Assembly: GCF_002944405.1 (NCBI RefSeq)
Contig: NZ_CP024307.1
Span: 1,136,501 to 1,200,500 of the forward strand
Source of the DNA: Sinorhizobium fredii
GTDB lineage: Bacteria > Pseudomonadota > Alphaproteobacteria > Rhizobiales > Rhizobiaceae
DNA: 64,000 bases
Direction: 5' to 3'
Under the pieces are notes generated by a model. It ran no database searches. It had not been told where the DNA came from and saw only the letters and a program-made list of their open reading frames with translations. The translations under genes were made by a program, and so were the position numbers. Below, piece by piece: positions 8,798 to 17,119 of the stretch; position 1 is the first letter of the stretch; each line of letters starts with the position of its first letter.

Positions 8798-8831
8798 GTC
8801 ACCCCGGCGGGCCGCTGCCGACCGGGGTGAC
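8798..8831. terminator. Bidirectional hairpin between convergent genes
   Basis: GTCACCCCGG (8798-8807) pairs perfectly with CCGGGGTGAC (8822-8831) around a 14-nt loop. It lies between the convergent cytochrome and SDR genes. There is no long T run on either side, so termination efficiency is uncertain. Confidence 0.6.
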
Positions 8832-8849
8832 TTGAGGGAAGCCGTTCGA

Positions 8850-9683
8850 TCACACGTCGAAGTCCGTAGAGACAGCAAGCTCTCTCCATTTCGCCAGCTC
8901 CTCGGCAACGCTTGCATTCTGTTCTTCGATCTTTGCCACCGTGTCACTGCCAAATGGCATGCGCAAAGGAGGATTGACCGCATTGGCGAGGGTCAGGATG
9001 CCTTTGGCCAGCTTTGCAGGGTCACCGGGCTGGGCGTGGTTGGCAGCGGCCGCGAAATGGCGCATGTCACCGGCCGGGGTTCCGACATAGTCCGGGATGG
9101 AAGCCGGGCTGATCGCCAGCGACCTGTCGTGCAGGAAGTCCGTGCGGAAAAAGCCGGGCTCGATGATCGTCACCTTGATGCCGAAGGGGGCGACCTCCGC
9201 TGCCAACGACTCCGACAGGCCTTCGACCGCGAACTTCGTCGACCCATAGACGCCCCAGCCCGGATAGCCAAAGTAGCCGCCGATCGACGAGAAGTTCAGG
9301 ATGTGGCCCGAGCGCTGGCGGCGCATGTGCGGCAGCACGGCGCGCGTAACCTTCAAGACCCCGAAGACATTGGTGGCATAGAGGGCCTCGATCTCGCTTG
9401 CCGTTGCTTCCTCGACTGCGCCCAACAGGCCGTAGCCTGCGTTGTTGGCGAGCACGTCGATGCGGCCGAACCGCTCTACGGCGAGTGCTGCTGCCTCCTT
9501 TGCCTGGTCTTCGTTGGTGACGTCGAGGGCGACCGCCAACAGGTTCCGGTGTTCGCCGATCTTTTCCGTGATGGCCTTGGGGTTGCGTGCTGTGGCGACA
9601 ACGGCGTCTCCAGCGGCCAGGGCTTCCTTTGTGATCAGCGCTCCGAAACCGCGGGACGCGCCGGTGATGAACCAGACTTTCAT
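8850..9683 (-). CDS. SDR family oxidoreductase
   Basis: Classical short-chain dehydrogenase of 277 residues. Cofactor motif TGASRGFGA sits at residues 7-15, NNAG at 80-83, and the catalytic Ser132/133, Tyr146 and Lys150 (YGSTK) are intact. The start is supported by GGAAGGAGCTCGTC upstream of the ATG. It is divergent from the LysR gene at 9803, with 119 bp between them, so it is the probable target of that regulator. It closely resembles the SDR at 16068-16898 throughout (MK-WFITGASRGFGA, NNAG-GLLGAVEEAT, RTDFL, QPGDPAKLA), indicating a paralogous pair within one region. Substrate unknown. Confidence 0.9.
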   Translation of the reverse strand: MKVWFITGASRGFGALITKEALAAGDAVVATARNPKAITEKIGEHRNLLAVALDVTNEDQAKEAAALAVERFGRIDVLANNAGYGLLGAVEEATASEIEALYATNVFGVLKVTRAVLPHMRRQRSGHILNFSSIGGYFGYPGWGVYGSTKFAVEGLSESLAAEVAPFGIKVTIIEPGFFRTDFLHDRSLAISPASIPDYVGTPAGDMRHFAAAANHAQPGDPAKLAKGILTLANAVNPPLRMPFGSDTVAKIEEQNASVAEELAKWRELAVSTDFDV

Positions 9684-9736
9684 GACGAGCTCCTTCCGAT
9701 GTCGTGTTCTTCAGCTCTCTGCTGACGGCATGGAAT

Positions 9737-9765
9737 TTGACCTCAAAATCGCTGATGTATAAGAT
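9737..9765 (+). promoter_or_regulatory. Candidate promoter of the lysR-cyclase unit
   Basis: TTGACC (9737-9742), a 17-bp spacer and TAAGAT (9760-9765) form a good sigma-70-like promoter 38 bp upstream of the lysR start. Prediction by eye only. Confidence 0.45.
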
Positions 9766-9802
9766 TTGTTTTTTGCGAGATAATACTGAGTGAGATTCAA
9801 CA

Positions 9803-10687
9803 ATGCGTGCGACCGAGTTGTCCGAGCTATCGGCTTTCGCAGCCGTTGCCCGCCACAAGAGCTTTCGCAGGGCGGGGGAGGAGCGGGGCGTGACCGCGTC
9901 GGCCATCAGTCATGCCGTTCTCAACCTCGAGGAGCGGATCGGCGTTCGCCTTCTCAATCGTACCACGCGTAGCGTCTCGCTCACCGAAGCGGGCGCCCTG
10001 CTGCAGTCGCACCTCGATCCGGCCTTCGGTGAGATCACGTCGGCGCTCGACGCGCTGAACCGCTTTCGCCATACGCCCTTCGGCAGAGTGAAGCTGAACG
10101 TCCCGAACTCGATCGCCCCCTTCGTCATCGGCTGGATCATCGGCCCGCTACTGGAGAAGAACCCGAATCTCGAGCTCGAGATCAGCGCGACCGACAGACT
10201 CGTCGACATTGTGCAGGAAGGATTCGACGCCGGCATTCGCTTCGGCGAGCGCGTGACGGAGGGAATGATCGCCGTGCGTATCAAGCCGAGACTGCGGCTC
10301 GTGGTCGTCGGCTCGCCGAGCTATTTCGAGCGGCGGCCGGTTCCGCTGACGCCGCACGACCTCAAGCGTCACCTCTGCATCCAGAACATGTTTCCATCGG
10401 GGTCGCGTTATCCATGGGAATTCGAGAGGGACGGGCAAGCAATCACCTTCCAGCCGACCGGGCCGCTGTCGCTCGACGATCACGAGCTCATGACCCAGGC
10501 CGCGCTCGGCGGCGTCGCTCTCGCCTATGTCTGGGAAAACCGGGTCGAGAAGTTCATTGCCTCCGGTGAATTGATCCGGGTGCTGGACGACTGGTGCCAG
10601 CCGGAAGAGCCGCTATATCTCTACTATCCGAGCCGGCGGCATATGTCCGCCGGCTTTCGCGCCCTTGTGGACGCAATCAAGGCATGA
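9803..10687 (+). CDS. LysR family transcriptional regulator
   Basis: A 294-residue LysR-type regulator. The winged helix-turn-helix is in residues 5-65 (LSAFAAVARHKSFRRAGEERGVTASAISHAVLNLEERIGVRLLNRT, too long to be cited as one motif; key part SAISHAVLNLEERIG). The rest is the periplasmic-binding-like effector domain with typical RLKLNVPNS-like and GFDAGIRFGE segments. It belongs to the subgroup that often controls a divergent SDR, which is exactly what lies at 8850-9683. The adenylate cyclase gene starts about 25 bp after its stop on the same strand, which suggests co-transcription. Confidence 0.92.
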   Translation: MRATELSELSAFAAVARHKSFRRAGEERGVTASAISHAVLNLEERIGVRLLNRTTRSVSLTEAGALLQSHLDPAFGEITSALDALNRFRHTPFGRVKLNVPNSIAPFVIGWIIGPLLEKNPNLELEISATDRLVDIVQEGFDAGIRFGERVTEGMIAVRIKPRLRLVVVGSPSYFERRPVPLTPHDLKRHLCIQNMFPSGSRYPWEFERDGQAITFQPTGPLSLDDHELMTQAALGGVALAYVWENRVEKFIASGELIRVLDDWCQPEEPLYLYYPSRRHMSAGFRALVDAIKA

Positions 10688-10712
10688 GGGGACGATTGGG
10701 GCAGTGCAGGCG

Positions 10713-11918
10713 ATGACCAGCGAAAGGACCGACCGCATTCTCGACTGGCTGCTCAATGAGGGCCTTCGCGGCGCGAGCGAGGGCCACCTGATCGCGGGCT
10801 TCTGCGAGCGCGTGCGCGCACTCGGCGTCGAGCTCGTCGAGGCGGCAATCTTCCTGGATACCCTTCATCCCGTTCGAGAATCGGAGGGCTTCTATTGGGA
10901 AGCGAGCAAGAGCCTCGACGCCCGGCACCGGGAATTCCTTCGCGACGATTCCGAAGACAATGCTCAGCAGTGGCGCAGCAGCCCTTTCCATCACATGCTG
11001 GAGAATGGGCTTTCCGAGCTCCACCTGCCGTTGGCCGGGGAGGTGCCGGACCAGTTTCCGGTCCTTGCGGAACTCAAGCAAGCAGGCCACACCGGCTACT
11101 TCGCCCAGATAATCCCGCTGGGCGGAAACGACGCGATCGGCGAAATGGACAATCTCTACTGCCGTTGGTCGACGGACAGGCCGGGCGGCTTTCGCCGTGA
11201 GGATCTGGATGCCTTTCGCAGGCTCGTGCCCGCCTTGACGCTCGCCATCAAGTCGGCGGCGCTTCGTCAGGTGGCGAATTCGCTTGTTGAAGTCTACCTC
11301 GGGCACGACGCCGGCAAGCGGGTGCTAGAAGGTCGCATCGCGCGGGGCCGAGTTGAGAGCATTCATACGGTGCTCTGGTACTCGGATATGGCAAACTACA
11401 CGTCGCTGTCCGAAACGGTGCACAGCAGCGAGCTTATCGCCATGCTGAATGACTATGCGGAGGCGACCATTTCGGGGATCCACCACTGTGGGGGAGACGT
11501 GTTGAAGCTGATCGGCGACGGCGTTCTTGCCATCTTCAATCGGACAGATGCCAAGGAAGCGGCGGACGCCGCGCTTCAGGCGAGGCGCAGACTTGCGGAG
11601 AACCTCTCATTACTCAACGAACGACGTCGCGGTCTTGGCTTGGCCACAACGTCAATCTATCTCGGCTTGCACTTCGGCGAAGTGTTCTACGGCAACATCG
11701 GCAGCGACGAAAGGCTGGACTTTACCGTAATCGGCCCGGCAGTGAACGAAGTTTGCCGGATCGCGGCGAGTAGCAGGGCTTTAGGCCGGTCGCTGCTGGT
11801 GTCGGAAAACTTTCGTGCGCTGCTCGCTGAGAGAGATGCGGAGTTCCTGGCCGACGTCGGCACTTTCCAACTCAAGGGAGTACGGAATCCGAGACGGCTC
11901 TATGCGCCGCAGGATTGA
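10713..11918 (+). CDS. Class III adenylate/guanylate cyclase
   Basis: A 401-residue protein with a C-terminal class III cyclase domain (about residues 205-395). The first metal-binding aspartate is in WYSDMANYTSLSE and the second in GGDVLKLIGDGVLAIF; later GEVFYGNIGS and LDFTVIGPAVNEVCRI match the conserved dimer-interface and transition-state segments. The N-terminal 200 residues have no transmembrane segment and no clear known domain; they may form a cytosolic sensor. It should make cAMP (or cGMP) from ATP (or GTP). The ATG at 10713 follows GGGGCAGTGCAGGCG; an in-frame GTG at 10665 overlaps the lysR stop and is an alternative. The gene follows lysR closely, an unusual pairing. Confidence 0.88.
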   Translation: MTSERTDRILDWLLNEGLRGASEGHLIAGFCERVRALGVELVEAAIFLDTLHPVRESEGFYWEASKSLDARHREFLRDDSEDNAQQWRSSPFHHMLENGLSELHLPLAGEVPDQFPVLAELKQAGHTGYFAQIIPLGGNDAIGEMDNLYCRWSTDRPGGFRREDLDAFRRLVPALTLAIKSAALRQVANSLVEVYLGHDAGKRVLEGRIARGRVESIHTVLWYSDMANYTSLSETVHSSELIAMLNDYAEATISGIHHCGGDVLKLIGDGVLAIFNRTDAKEAADAALQARRRLAENLSLLNERRRGLGLATTSIYLGLHFGEVFYGNIGSDERLDFTVIGPAVNEVCRIAASSRALGRSLLVSENFRALLAERDAEFLADVGTFQLKGVRNPRRLYAPQD

Positions 11919-12152
11919 GGTCGTGGGTGGCGCATGCTCGTGCTTTGGCCATCGATGCTTGCTTAAACGGCAAGATCCAACACGAGAGTGATGCCGGATA
12001 AGGTCCGTGCAGGAGCACGGGATTATCATACGGAGATACCCGACGCGTGCGGCGCGCGCGGTCGTCTGCGGAGACGGCGCCCCGACCTGCCTGCCAGAAG
12101 GAACTTTTCGGCAGATCTGGGACCTCTTGCTTCGCCATGGCGTCAGCGGCGA

Positions 12153-12560
12153 CTAACCGTCTTGGACGGCTACGACTGCGGCTTGCGCGACCTGGAGGTC
12201 CTGAGCTACCGCCCCTCCGGACACGCCGACCGCGCCGAGCAGTACGCCGTTCTCGTCGCGGATCGGCAGGCCGCCGGCGAAGACGACGAGGCCACCGTTC
12301 GTCAGCTCAAGGCCGGGCGATGTACCGCCCGGTTTGCTGAATTCCCCGATCGCCTCGGTGCCGAGCCCGAACAGGGCAGCGGTCCTGGCCTTCCCAAGAG
12401 CGATGTCGATCGAGCCCAGCAAGGCCCCGTCCATGCGGGAGAAGGCTTTCAGATGAACACCGGCGTCAAGGATGGCGATATTCATTGGAACGCCGATTAC
12501 TTCGGCGGCCTGGCGGGCCGCGGCGAGCGCCGCTTCGGCCTGAGATTGGGTAATGCTCAT
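12153..12560 (-). CDS. GlcG/HbpS family protein (DUF336), copy 2
   Basis: A 135-residue DUF336 protein with the family core AILDAGVHLKAFSRMDGA, SIDIALGKARTAALF, NGGLVVFAGGLP and GAVGVSGGAVAQDLQVA. GAGGAGCACTGAC before the ATG supports the start. It follows the SDR at 12638-13453 by 77 bp on the same strand, so in this copy the gene order is SDR then GlcG, the reverse of the 3938-5199 pair. Both GlcG proteins have 135 residues but differ at many positions, especially in the first 20 residues and around LFGLGTEAIGEFSKPGG. Role uncertain; a partner protein of the SDR is plausible. Confidence 0.85.
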   Translation of the reverse strand: MSITQSQAEAALAAARQAAEVIGVPMNIAILDAGVHLKAFSRMDGALLGSIDIALGKARTAALFGLGTEAIGEFSKPGGTSPGLELTNGGLVVFAGGLPIRDENGVLLGAVGVSGGAVAQDLQVAQAAVVAVQDG

Positions 12561-12637
12561 GTCAGTGCTCCTCGAGTGAAAGGTCCGGCCGTAACGTGAC
12601 GGGGCAGGGGTTGTTCGCATCACGGCCGGATGGGGCG

Positions 12638-13453
12638 TCAGATCTGGTTCTCCCACGCGGCGAGCTGGTGGTTCTTCAGCATGTCCTCGATCACCTTGGG
12701 GCAGACGTTGCGGAACTTGCCGGTGTCGGCCGGGACGATTTCGATCATGCGCTCGATCATCTCGGCGGGATCCATCCGACCCTCGGGCGTGGCGAAGAAA
12801 TCGTCGAAGCCCTTGCGCAGGTCGGCGCGCTTGGTGATGTTCTTGCTGTCGTCCAGCCAACGGAACGGATTGTCGGCCATGGTTTCGTTGTAGCCGGTGT
12901 AGTAGGCGCCCGGATTGATCGTCTGGATCTTGATTCCGTATGCGGCCAGTTCCTGCTGCAACGCTTCGGCGATCGACTCCAGTGCGTGCTTGGTGGAAAC
13001 GTAGGTGCCCCAGTTGCCCGGGGTGAACAGGCCGCCCATCGAGGAGGTGAAGACCACCTTCTTGCCCTGACTCTTGCCCTCGCGCACCCACTTCTGAACG
13101 ACGCCCTGCGTCAACGTCAGTGGCAGGAAGACGTTGATCTCGAAATTGCGACGCACGATGTCGACCGGAATTTCCCAGACCGGGCCGGGCTCACCCTGAC
13201 CGGCATTGTTCCACAGAATGTCGAAATCCCAGCTCTGGGCCTGGCGGACGTCGTAGGGGTCGGTGAGGTCAAGCCGCTCGACGCGAATACGGTCGGCGAG
13301 GCCGAGCGCCTCCACCTCGTTGCGCAGTGCGGTGACCATCGGCGAAACCTGGCACGTGGCGATGATGTCGTGGCCGTTCTTGGCCATGCCGATGGCGGCG
13401 CCCTTGCCAAAGCCCGAACCGGCGCCGGTGATGAGGATGGTCTTCTTGCTCAT
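12638..13453 (-). CDS. SDR family oxidoreductase, inverted-duplicate copy 2
   Basis: A 271-residue short-chain dehydrogenase almost identical to the one at 4387-5199. The cofactor motif TGAGSGFGKG, the NNAG motif and the YVSTK catalytic segment are all present. The start at 13453 follows AAAGGAGACTGTTC; the frame stays open upstream to 13741, but that extension has no SDR similarity. DNA identity with copy 1 runs from near codon 9 to the stop with scattered substitutions, many of them silent. It is divergent from the AraC-type gene at 13587 (133 bp apart) and precedes GlcG copy 2. Substrate unknown. Confidence 0.92.
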   Translation of the reverse strand: MSKKTILITGAGSGFGKGAAIGMAKNGHDIIATCQVSPMVTALRNEVEALGLADRIRVERLDLTDPYDVRQAQSWDFDILWNNAGQGEPGPVWEIPVDIVRRNFEINVFLPLTLTQGVVQKWVREGKSQGKKVVFTSSMGGLFTPGNWGTYVSTKHALESIAEALQQELAAYGIKIQTINPGAYYTGYNETMADNPFRWLDDSKNITKRADLRKGFDDFFATPEGRMDPAEMIERMIEIVPADTGKFRNVCPKVIEDMLKNHQLAAWENQI

Positions 13454-13586
13454 GAACAGTCTCCTTTTCTGCGGTGAGGCGGTGTTGCCGTCGAGGAAAA
13501 GGATTACGTATTGTGCGGAAGTCGGGCCGTCGCTCGGTTGCGACGAATGTTCGTAGATTGCGGCTATGGCTCTCTGAGAGGGGTTG

Positions 13587-14573
13587 ATGACATTTCCAAC
13601 GCGAGCAACGACTGCGGAAAATGCCCGCGGTAAGGCATCCATTGGCCTGGCTGGTGATCCAGTCGACAGCATTGGCAGGATTTTGGACCGTCCGCCCGCT
13701 CTGGTGGGCGAAGCGCTTCGAAGTGAAACCCGACTGACCACGCGCTGGAGCCATGGCGCGCTGCACGATTCGCTGCCAGGGCTGTCGAGCCATGTGGTGA
13801 TGACCTATTACGGTGCTGACCAGGAGATATCCTGGCGTTCCGGTGGCAGGCGCCATGCTTCAAGGACAAGGCCCGGAACGATCACGCTTATTCCCGAAGG
13901 TCATGACGGGCGCTGGGATATCGCCGGGCCGATCGAGGTGTCGCACGTCTATTTCCCTCAGGAGCGGCTTCAGGCGAGCGCTGATCTCCTCGCCGGCGGC
14001 AAACGCGTCGAGTTGATCGGGCGCGTCGGCTTCGAAGACCCTTCGGCTGCGCGCATTCTCGAATTGTTGAGCCGCGAGGCGCGGCTGGACGACCCGTCGT
14101 CCCGGTTGTTCGTGGAGCAGGCCATTGACCTCCTATGCCTGCAACTCGTGCGTGGACACTCCTCCTTTAGCGCGCTGACGGTCGAGGAACCTCGCGGAGG
14201 GCTCGCGGACTGGCAGGTCAAGCGCGTGACCGCCTATATGCGCGAGCACCTTGAGGAGGAAATCGGGCTCGATGAACTGGCGGCAACGGTCAATCTCAGC
14301 CGCTTCCATTTCTGCACCGCCTTCCGACGTGCTACCGGACAGACGCCGCACCAATGGCTGGTCAATTTGCGGATTGCGCAGGCGCGGCAGTTGCTGGCGA
14401 TGCCGGAGCTGCCGGTGACGGAGATCGCCCTCTCGGTCGGCTACCAGACGCCCTCCGCATTCGCTGCGGCGTTCCGTAAGGTCACAGCCACCACGCCGAC
14501 GGAGTATCGCAGAGCGCTGTTGGGAGACGGGGCTGGGGAGCTAAGCTCATTCAAGCAAGGGCGGCACCCCTAG
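13587..14573 (+). CDS. AraC family transcriptional regulator
   Basis: A 328-residue regulator with the AraC/XylS DNA-binding domain in the last 105 residues: first helix-turn-helix in IGLDELAATVNLSRFHFCTAF, second in VTEIALSVGYQTPSAFAAAF followed by RKVTATTPTEYRR. The N-terminal 200 residues form a cupin-like effector domain similar to regulators that sense organic compounds. Start at ATG 13587 after GAGAGGGG; a TTG at 13584 is possible. It is divergent from the SDR-GlcG pair and is the likely activator of that pair. The AraC protein at 24547-25488 has the same overall design. Confidence 0.9.
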   Translation: MTFPTRATTAENARGKASIGLAGDPVDSIGRILDRPPALVGEALRSETRLTTRWSHGALHDSLPGLSSHVVMTYYGADQEISWRSGGRRHASRTRPGTITLIPEGHDGRWDIAGPIEVSHVYFPQERLQASADLLAGGKRVELIGRVGFEDPSAARILELLSREARLDDPSSRLFVEQAIDLLCLQLVRGHSSFSALTVEEPRGGLADWQVKRVTAYMREHLEEEIGLDELAATVNLSRFHFCTAFRRATGQTPHQWLVNLRIAQARQLLAMPELPVTEIALSVGYQTPSAFAAAFRKVTATTPTEYRRALLGDGAGELSSFKQGRHP

Positions 14574-14644
14574 AGGTCGCGCCTGTTTGGCACCCATGCT
14601 TGCTGGCAAACAGTTGTAGTCTGCAAGACACGGTGGCTGGGCGA

Positions 14645-15946
14645 CTACCTGCCGCCGGTACTTCCAAGCGTGCTCGTGTCGCTCGGATCGTCGCCAAGCG
14701 CGAGCACTATCGATTGGGCCCGGTGGCGATGGCCGGCAACTTCATAGCCGACGATCGTGACGACTGGCGCCAGCATCAGGATGATCAGGCACACGGACAT
14801 AGGAATGCCTGCCAAGGCAGCGGCAACGGACGCCGCCAGTACGAGAGCCGTCCCCGACAGCAGCCAAGTATGGAGGCGGTCCGAACGGCGCAGCAGATAC
14901 GTGTACATGGCGTAGATCAGCGCCACGTAGATCGCGACCGGAACAGCAACCGTCAGCACCGTCGCCACCGAGGAAATATGCGCCTTGTGCTCAATGTAAT
15001 AGGCGGCGACATGCAGACCTGCGCCGGTCGCAACGATCGAGGCGAAGATTGGGATGTGGCCATAGCCCCAGATGAAGCAGCGCTCGCGAAACCGGTGCAG
15101 GATCTCCGCGCTCGGAAGCAGGAAATAGATCCACCACATGCCGAAGGTTAATCCTGTCCCGGCGATGCAGACGAGAACGACGTCGAGGTTCCAGCCGTGC
15201 CCTTCGACAACGGCCGTGATTGACGCAACCGTTCCGACCACGCCCTCCCCAAGCGCGATGATGGCAAGCAGGCCGTGGCGTTCGGCGATGTGATGGGCAT
15301 GCCAAGGCGTTCCTCCCTGGTGTGATTCCGCAATCACCGGCCCGGTCATTTCGACCGCCGTTAACACAACTACGAAAGCAAAGGTCGTGAGCAGCGAGAA
15401 GTCGAGGAAGATCAGCACTGTCCAGCCAAGCTGGGCAATGGCGATCGCCGCCGCATAGGTCATGCAGGCCCTGCGGCGGGGCGGATCCTGACGCGCCGCC
15501 CGAAGCCACTGGAACACCATCGCAACGCGCATGACGACATAGCCGAGTACCATGGTGCCGTTGTCCAGTTGCTCACCCTTGTCGATCGATTCGAACATCG
15601 GAGGCAGCCCGATCGCAAGAATAAGCACTCCGGCCATCTGCACCATCGTCACTATGCGGAATACCCAGTCATCCGTGTCATAGGCAGATGCGAACCAGGA
15701 GAAGTTCACCCAAGCCCAGCAGATCGAAAAGCTGGCAAAGCCGAAGCCGATCAGGCCGGCTTTGAAATGCCCCTCCGCCAGGAGGTGCGCGAGCTGTGAA
15801 GCAGCTAGACCGAAGGAAATCACGAAGGTCAGATCGAAGAGCAGTTCCAGCGGGGTTGCCGCGCGCTGGCCCTGATGCGTATCGCGACCGCTCATTCTTG
15901 TTACGTGGTGCGCATGCGAATGCGCCGACGGCTTGGTCTTGGACAT
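14645..15946 (-). CDS. Low temperature requirement protein A (LtrA) family membrane protein
   Basis: A 433-residue polytopic inner-membrane protein of the LtrA family. The family signature near the N-terminus is PLELLFDLTFVISFGLAAS (about residues 32-50), and a second conserved stretch, ERHGLLAIIALGEGVVG, lies near the middle. I count at least ten hydrophobic segments. The first 30 residues are polar with several His residues (HSHAHH). Function is not established; the name comes from a Listeria cold-growth phenotype. AGGAGCGCTCAA precedes the ATG. It is convergent with the AraC gene at 13587-14573 and has no obvious operon partner. Confidence 0.88.
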   Translation of the reverse strand: MSKTKPSAHSHAHHVTRMSGRDTHQGQRAATPLELLFDLTFVISFGLAASQLAHLLAEGHFKAGLIGFGFASFSICWAWVNFSWFASAYDTDDWVFRIVTMVQMAGVLILAIGLPPMFESIDKGEQLDNGTMVLGYVVMRVAMVFQWLRAARQDPPRRRACMTYAAAIAIAQLGWTVLIFLDFSLLTTFAFVVVLTAVEMTGPVIAESHQGGTPWHAHHIAERHGLLAIIALGEGVVGTVASITAVVEGHGWNLDVVLVCIAGTGLTFGMWWIYFLLPSAEILHRFRERCFIWGYGHIPIFASIVATGAGLHVAAYYIEHKAHISSVATVLTVAVPVAIYVALIYAMYTYLLRRSDRLHTWLLSGTALVLAASVAAALAGIPMSVCLIILMLAPVVTIVGYEVAGHRHRAQSIVLALGDDPSDTSTLGSTGGR

Positions 15947-16067
15947 TTGAGCGCTCCTAACGATTGCTCAGATACTCGGATCGGTGACAGCACCTCACCA
16001 CGCTTTATGGATAAGCGCGCCGGCAGGCGGTGTACGCCGGCGCGCACGAACTCAGGCGTTCGCCGCA

Positions 16068-16898
16068 TCAGGCGGCAAAGTCCGTCGACAGCGAGACCTG
16101 CCGCCATTCTGCCACGATCGCTGCGTCGGCGGCATGCTTCGCTTCGATTGCATTGACAGTATCGCTCCCCAGCGGCAGCCGCACCGGCGGATTGACCGCA
16201 TCCGCAAAGGCGACGAGCACGCTGGCAAGTTTGGCTGGATCGCCGGGTTGGCTATGGTTGAGGTCGGTTGCGCGGCTGCGTGTGGCGCCAGCCGTGCCGT
16301 TGTAATCCTCAATGCGTGTGGGGCTCACCGACAGAGACGACGAATCCAGGAAGTCGGTCCGGAAATAGCCTGGCTCGACGACGGTGACATGGATGCCGAG
16401 CGGCGCGAGCTCTTGGTTAAGGGCCTCGGAGAGTCCTTCTACCGCGAATTTGGTGGAGCAATAGACGCCGAAGCCCGCCGCGCTGCGATAGCCGCCGATA
16501 GAAGAGATATTGAGGATGCGTCCGGAGCGTTGCGCACGCATGTAAGGCAGCACCGCACGGGTGACGCCGAGCAGGCCGAACACATTCGTGCGATAGAGGC
16601 GCTCGACCTCCTCAGCCGTGGCTTCCTCGACAGCCCCGAGCAGGCCGAAGCCGGCATTGTTCAGCAGCACATCAATGCGGCCGAACCGCTCTACGGCGCG
16701 CGCCGCCGTCGCGCGGGCCTGCTCCTCGTCGGTGACATCGAGCGGCAGCGCCAGCAGGTTCGAATGCTGGCCCAGCCTGTCGGTGACACCAGCGGCGTTC
16801 CGTGCAGTGGCCACGACATTGTCGCCCTGTTCGAGCGCGAGTTGCGCGACCCTTGCGCCAAAGCCGCGGGAGGCGCCGGTGATGAACCAGGTTTTCAT
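16068..16898 (-). CDS. SDR family oxidoreductase (paralogue of 8850-9683)
   Basis: A 276-residue classical short-chain dehydrogenase with TGASRGFGA near the N-terminus, NNAGFGLLGAVEEAT and the YCSTK catalytic segment. Two ATG codons lie six bases apart; AAGGAGA is too close to the first (16904), so I prefer 16898, which gives an N-terminus matching the paralogue (MKTWFITGAS). It shares most motifs with the SDR at 8850-9683, including the QPGDPAKLA segment and the final WR--STDF. No regulator gene is adjacent. Substrate unknown. Confidence 0.9.
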   Translation of the reverse strand: MKTWFITGASRGFGARVAQLALEQGDNVVATARNAAGVTDRLGQHSNLLALPLDVTDEEQARATAARAVERFGRIDVLLNNAGFGLLGAVEEATAEEVERLYRTNVFGLLGVTRAVLPYMRAQRSGRILNISSIGGYRSAAGFGVYCSTKFAVEGLSEALNQELAPLGIHVTVVEPGYFRTDFLDSSSLSVSPTRIEDYNGTAGATRSRATDLNHSQPGDPAKLASVLVAFADAVNPPVRLPLGSDTVNAIEAKHAADAAIVAEWRQVSLSTDFAA

Positions 16899-17119
16899 GA
16901 TCATTCTCCTTCCATCTGTGAACTAGACGTGGAGGATTTAGCTCCCCTGGTGAACATGCGCCGTCTCCCGCTTTCGGCCGCTGTCGCATTCTTGCGATGT
17001 CAGTGCACTGCGCGGAAATGATCGATCCGGAGCAAAAGGCCGAGATGGGTGGAACCCCGCCCAATGGGATGGCTGGCGGAATGACCTGTTTGCTGCAAAG
17101 AGCGGACGGAGAGTGATCC

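Noticed and set aside
13454..13741. 96-residue N-terminal extension of SDR copy 2
   Set aside because: The Rossmann motif must lie near the N-terminus; a good ribosome site precedes 13453, and the extension overlaps the divergent araC gene.
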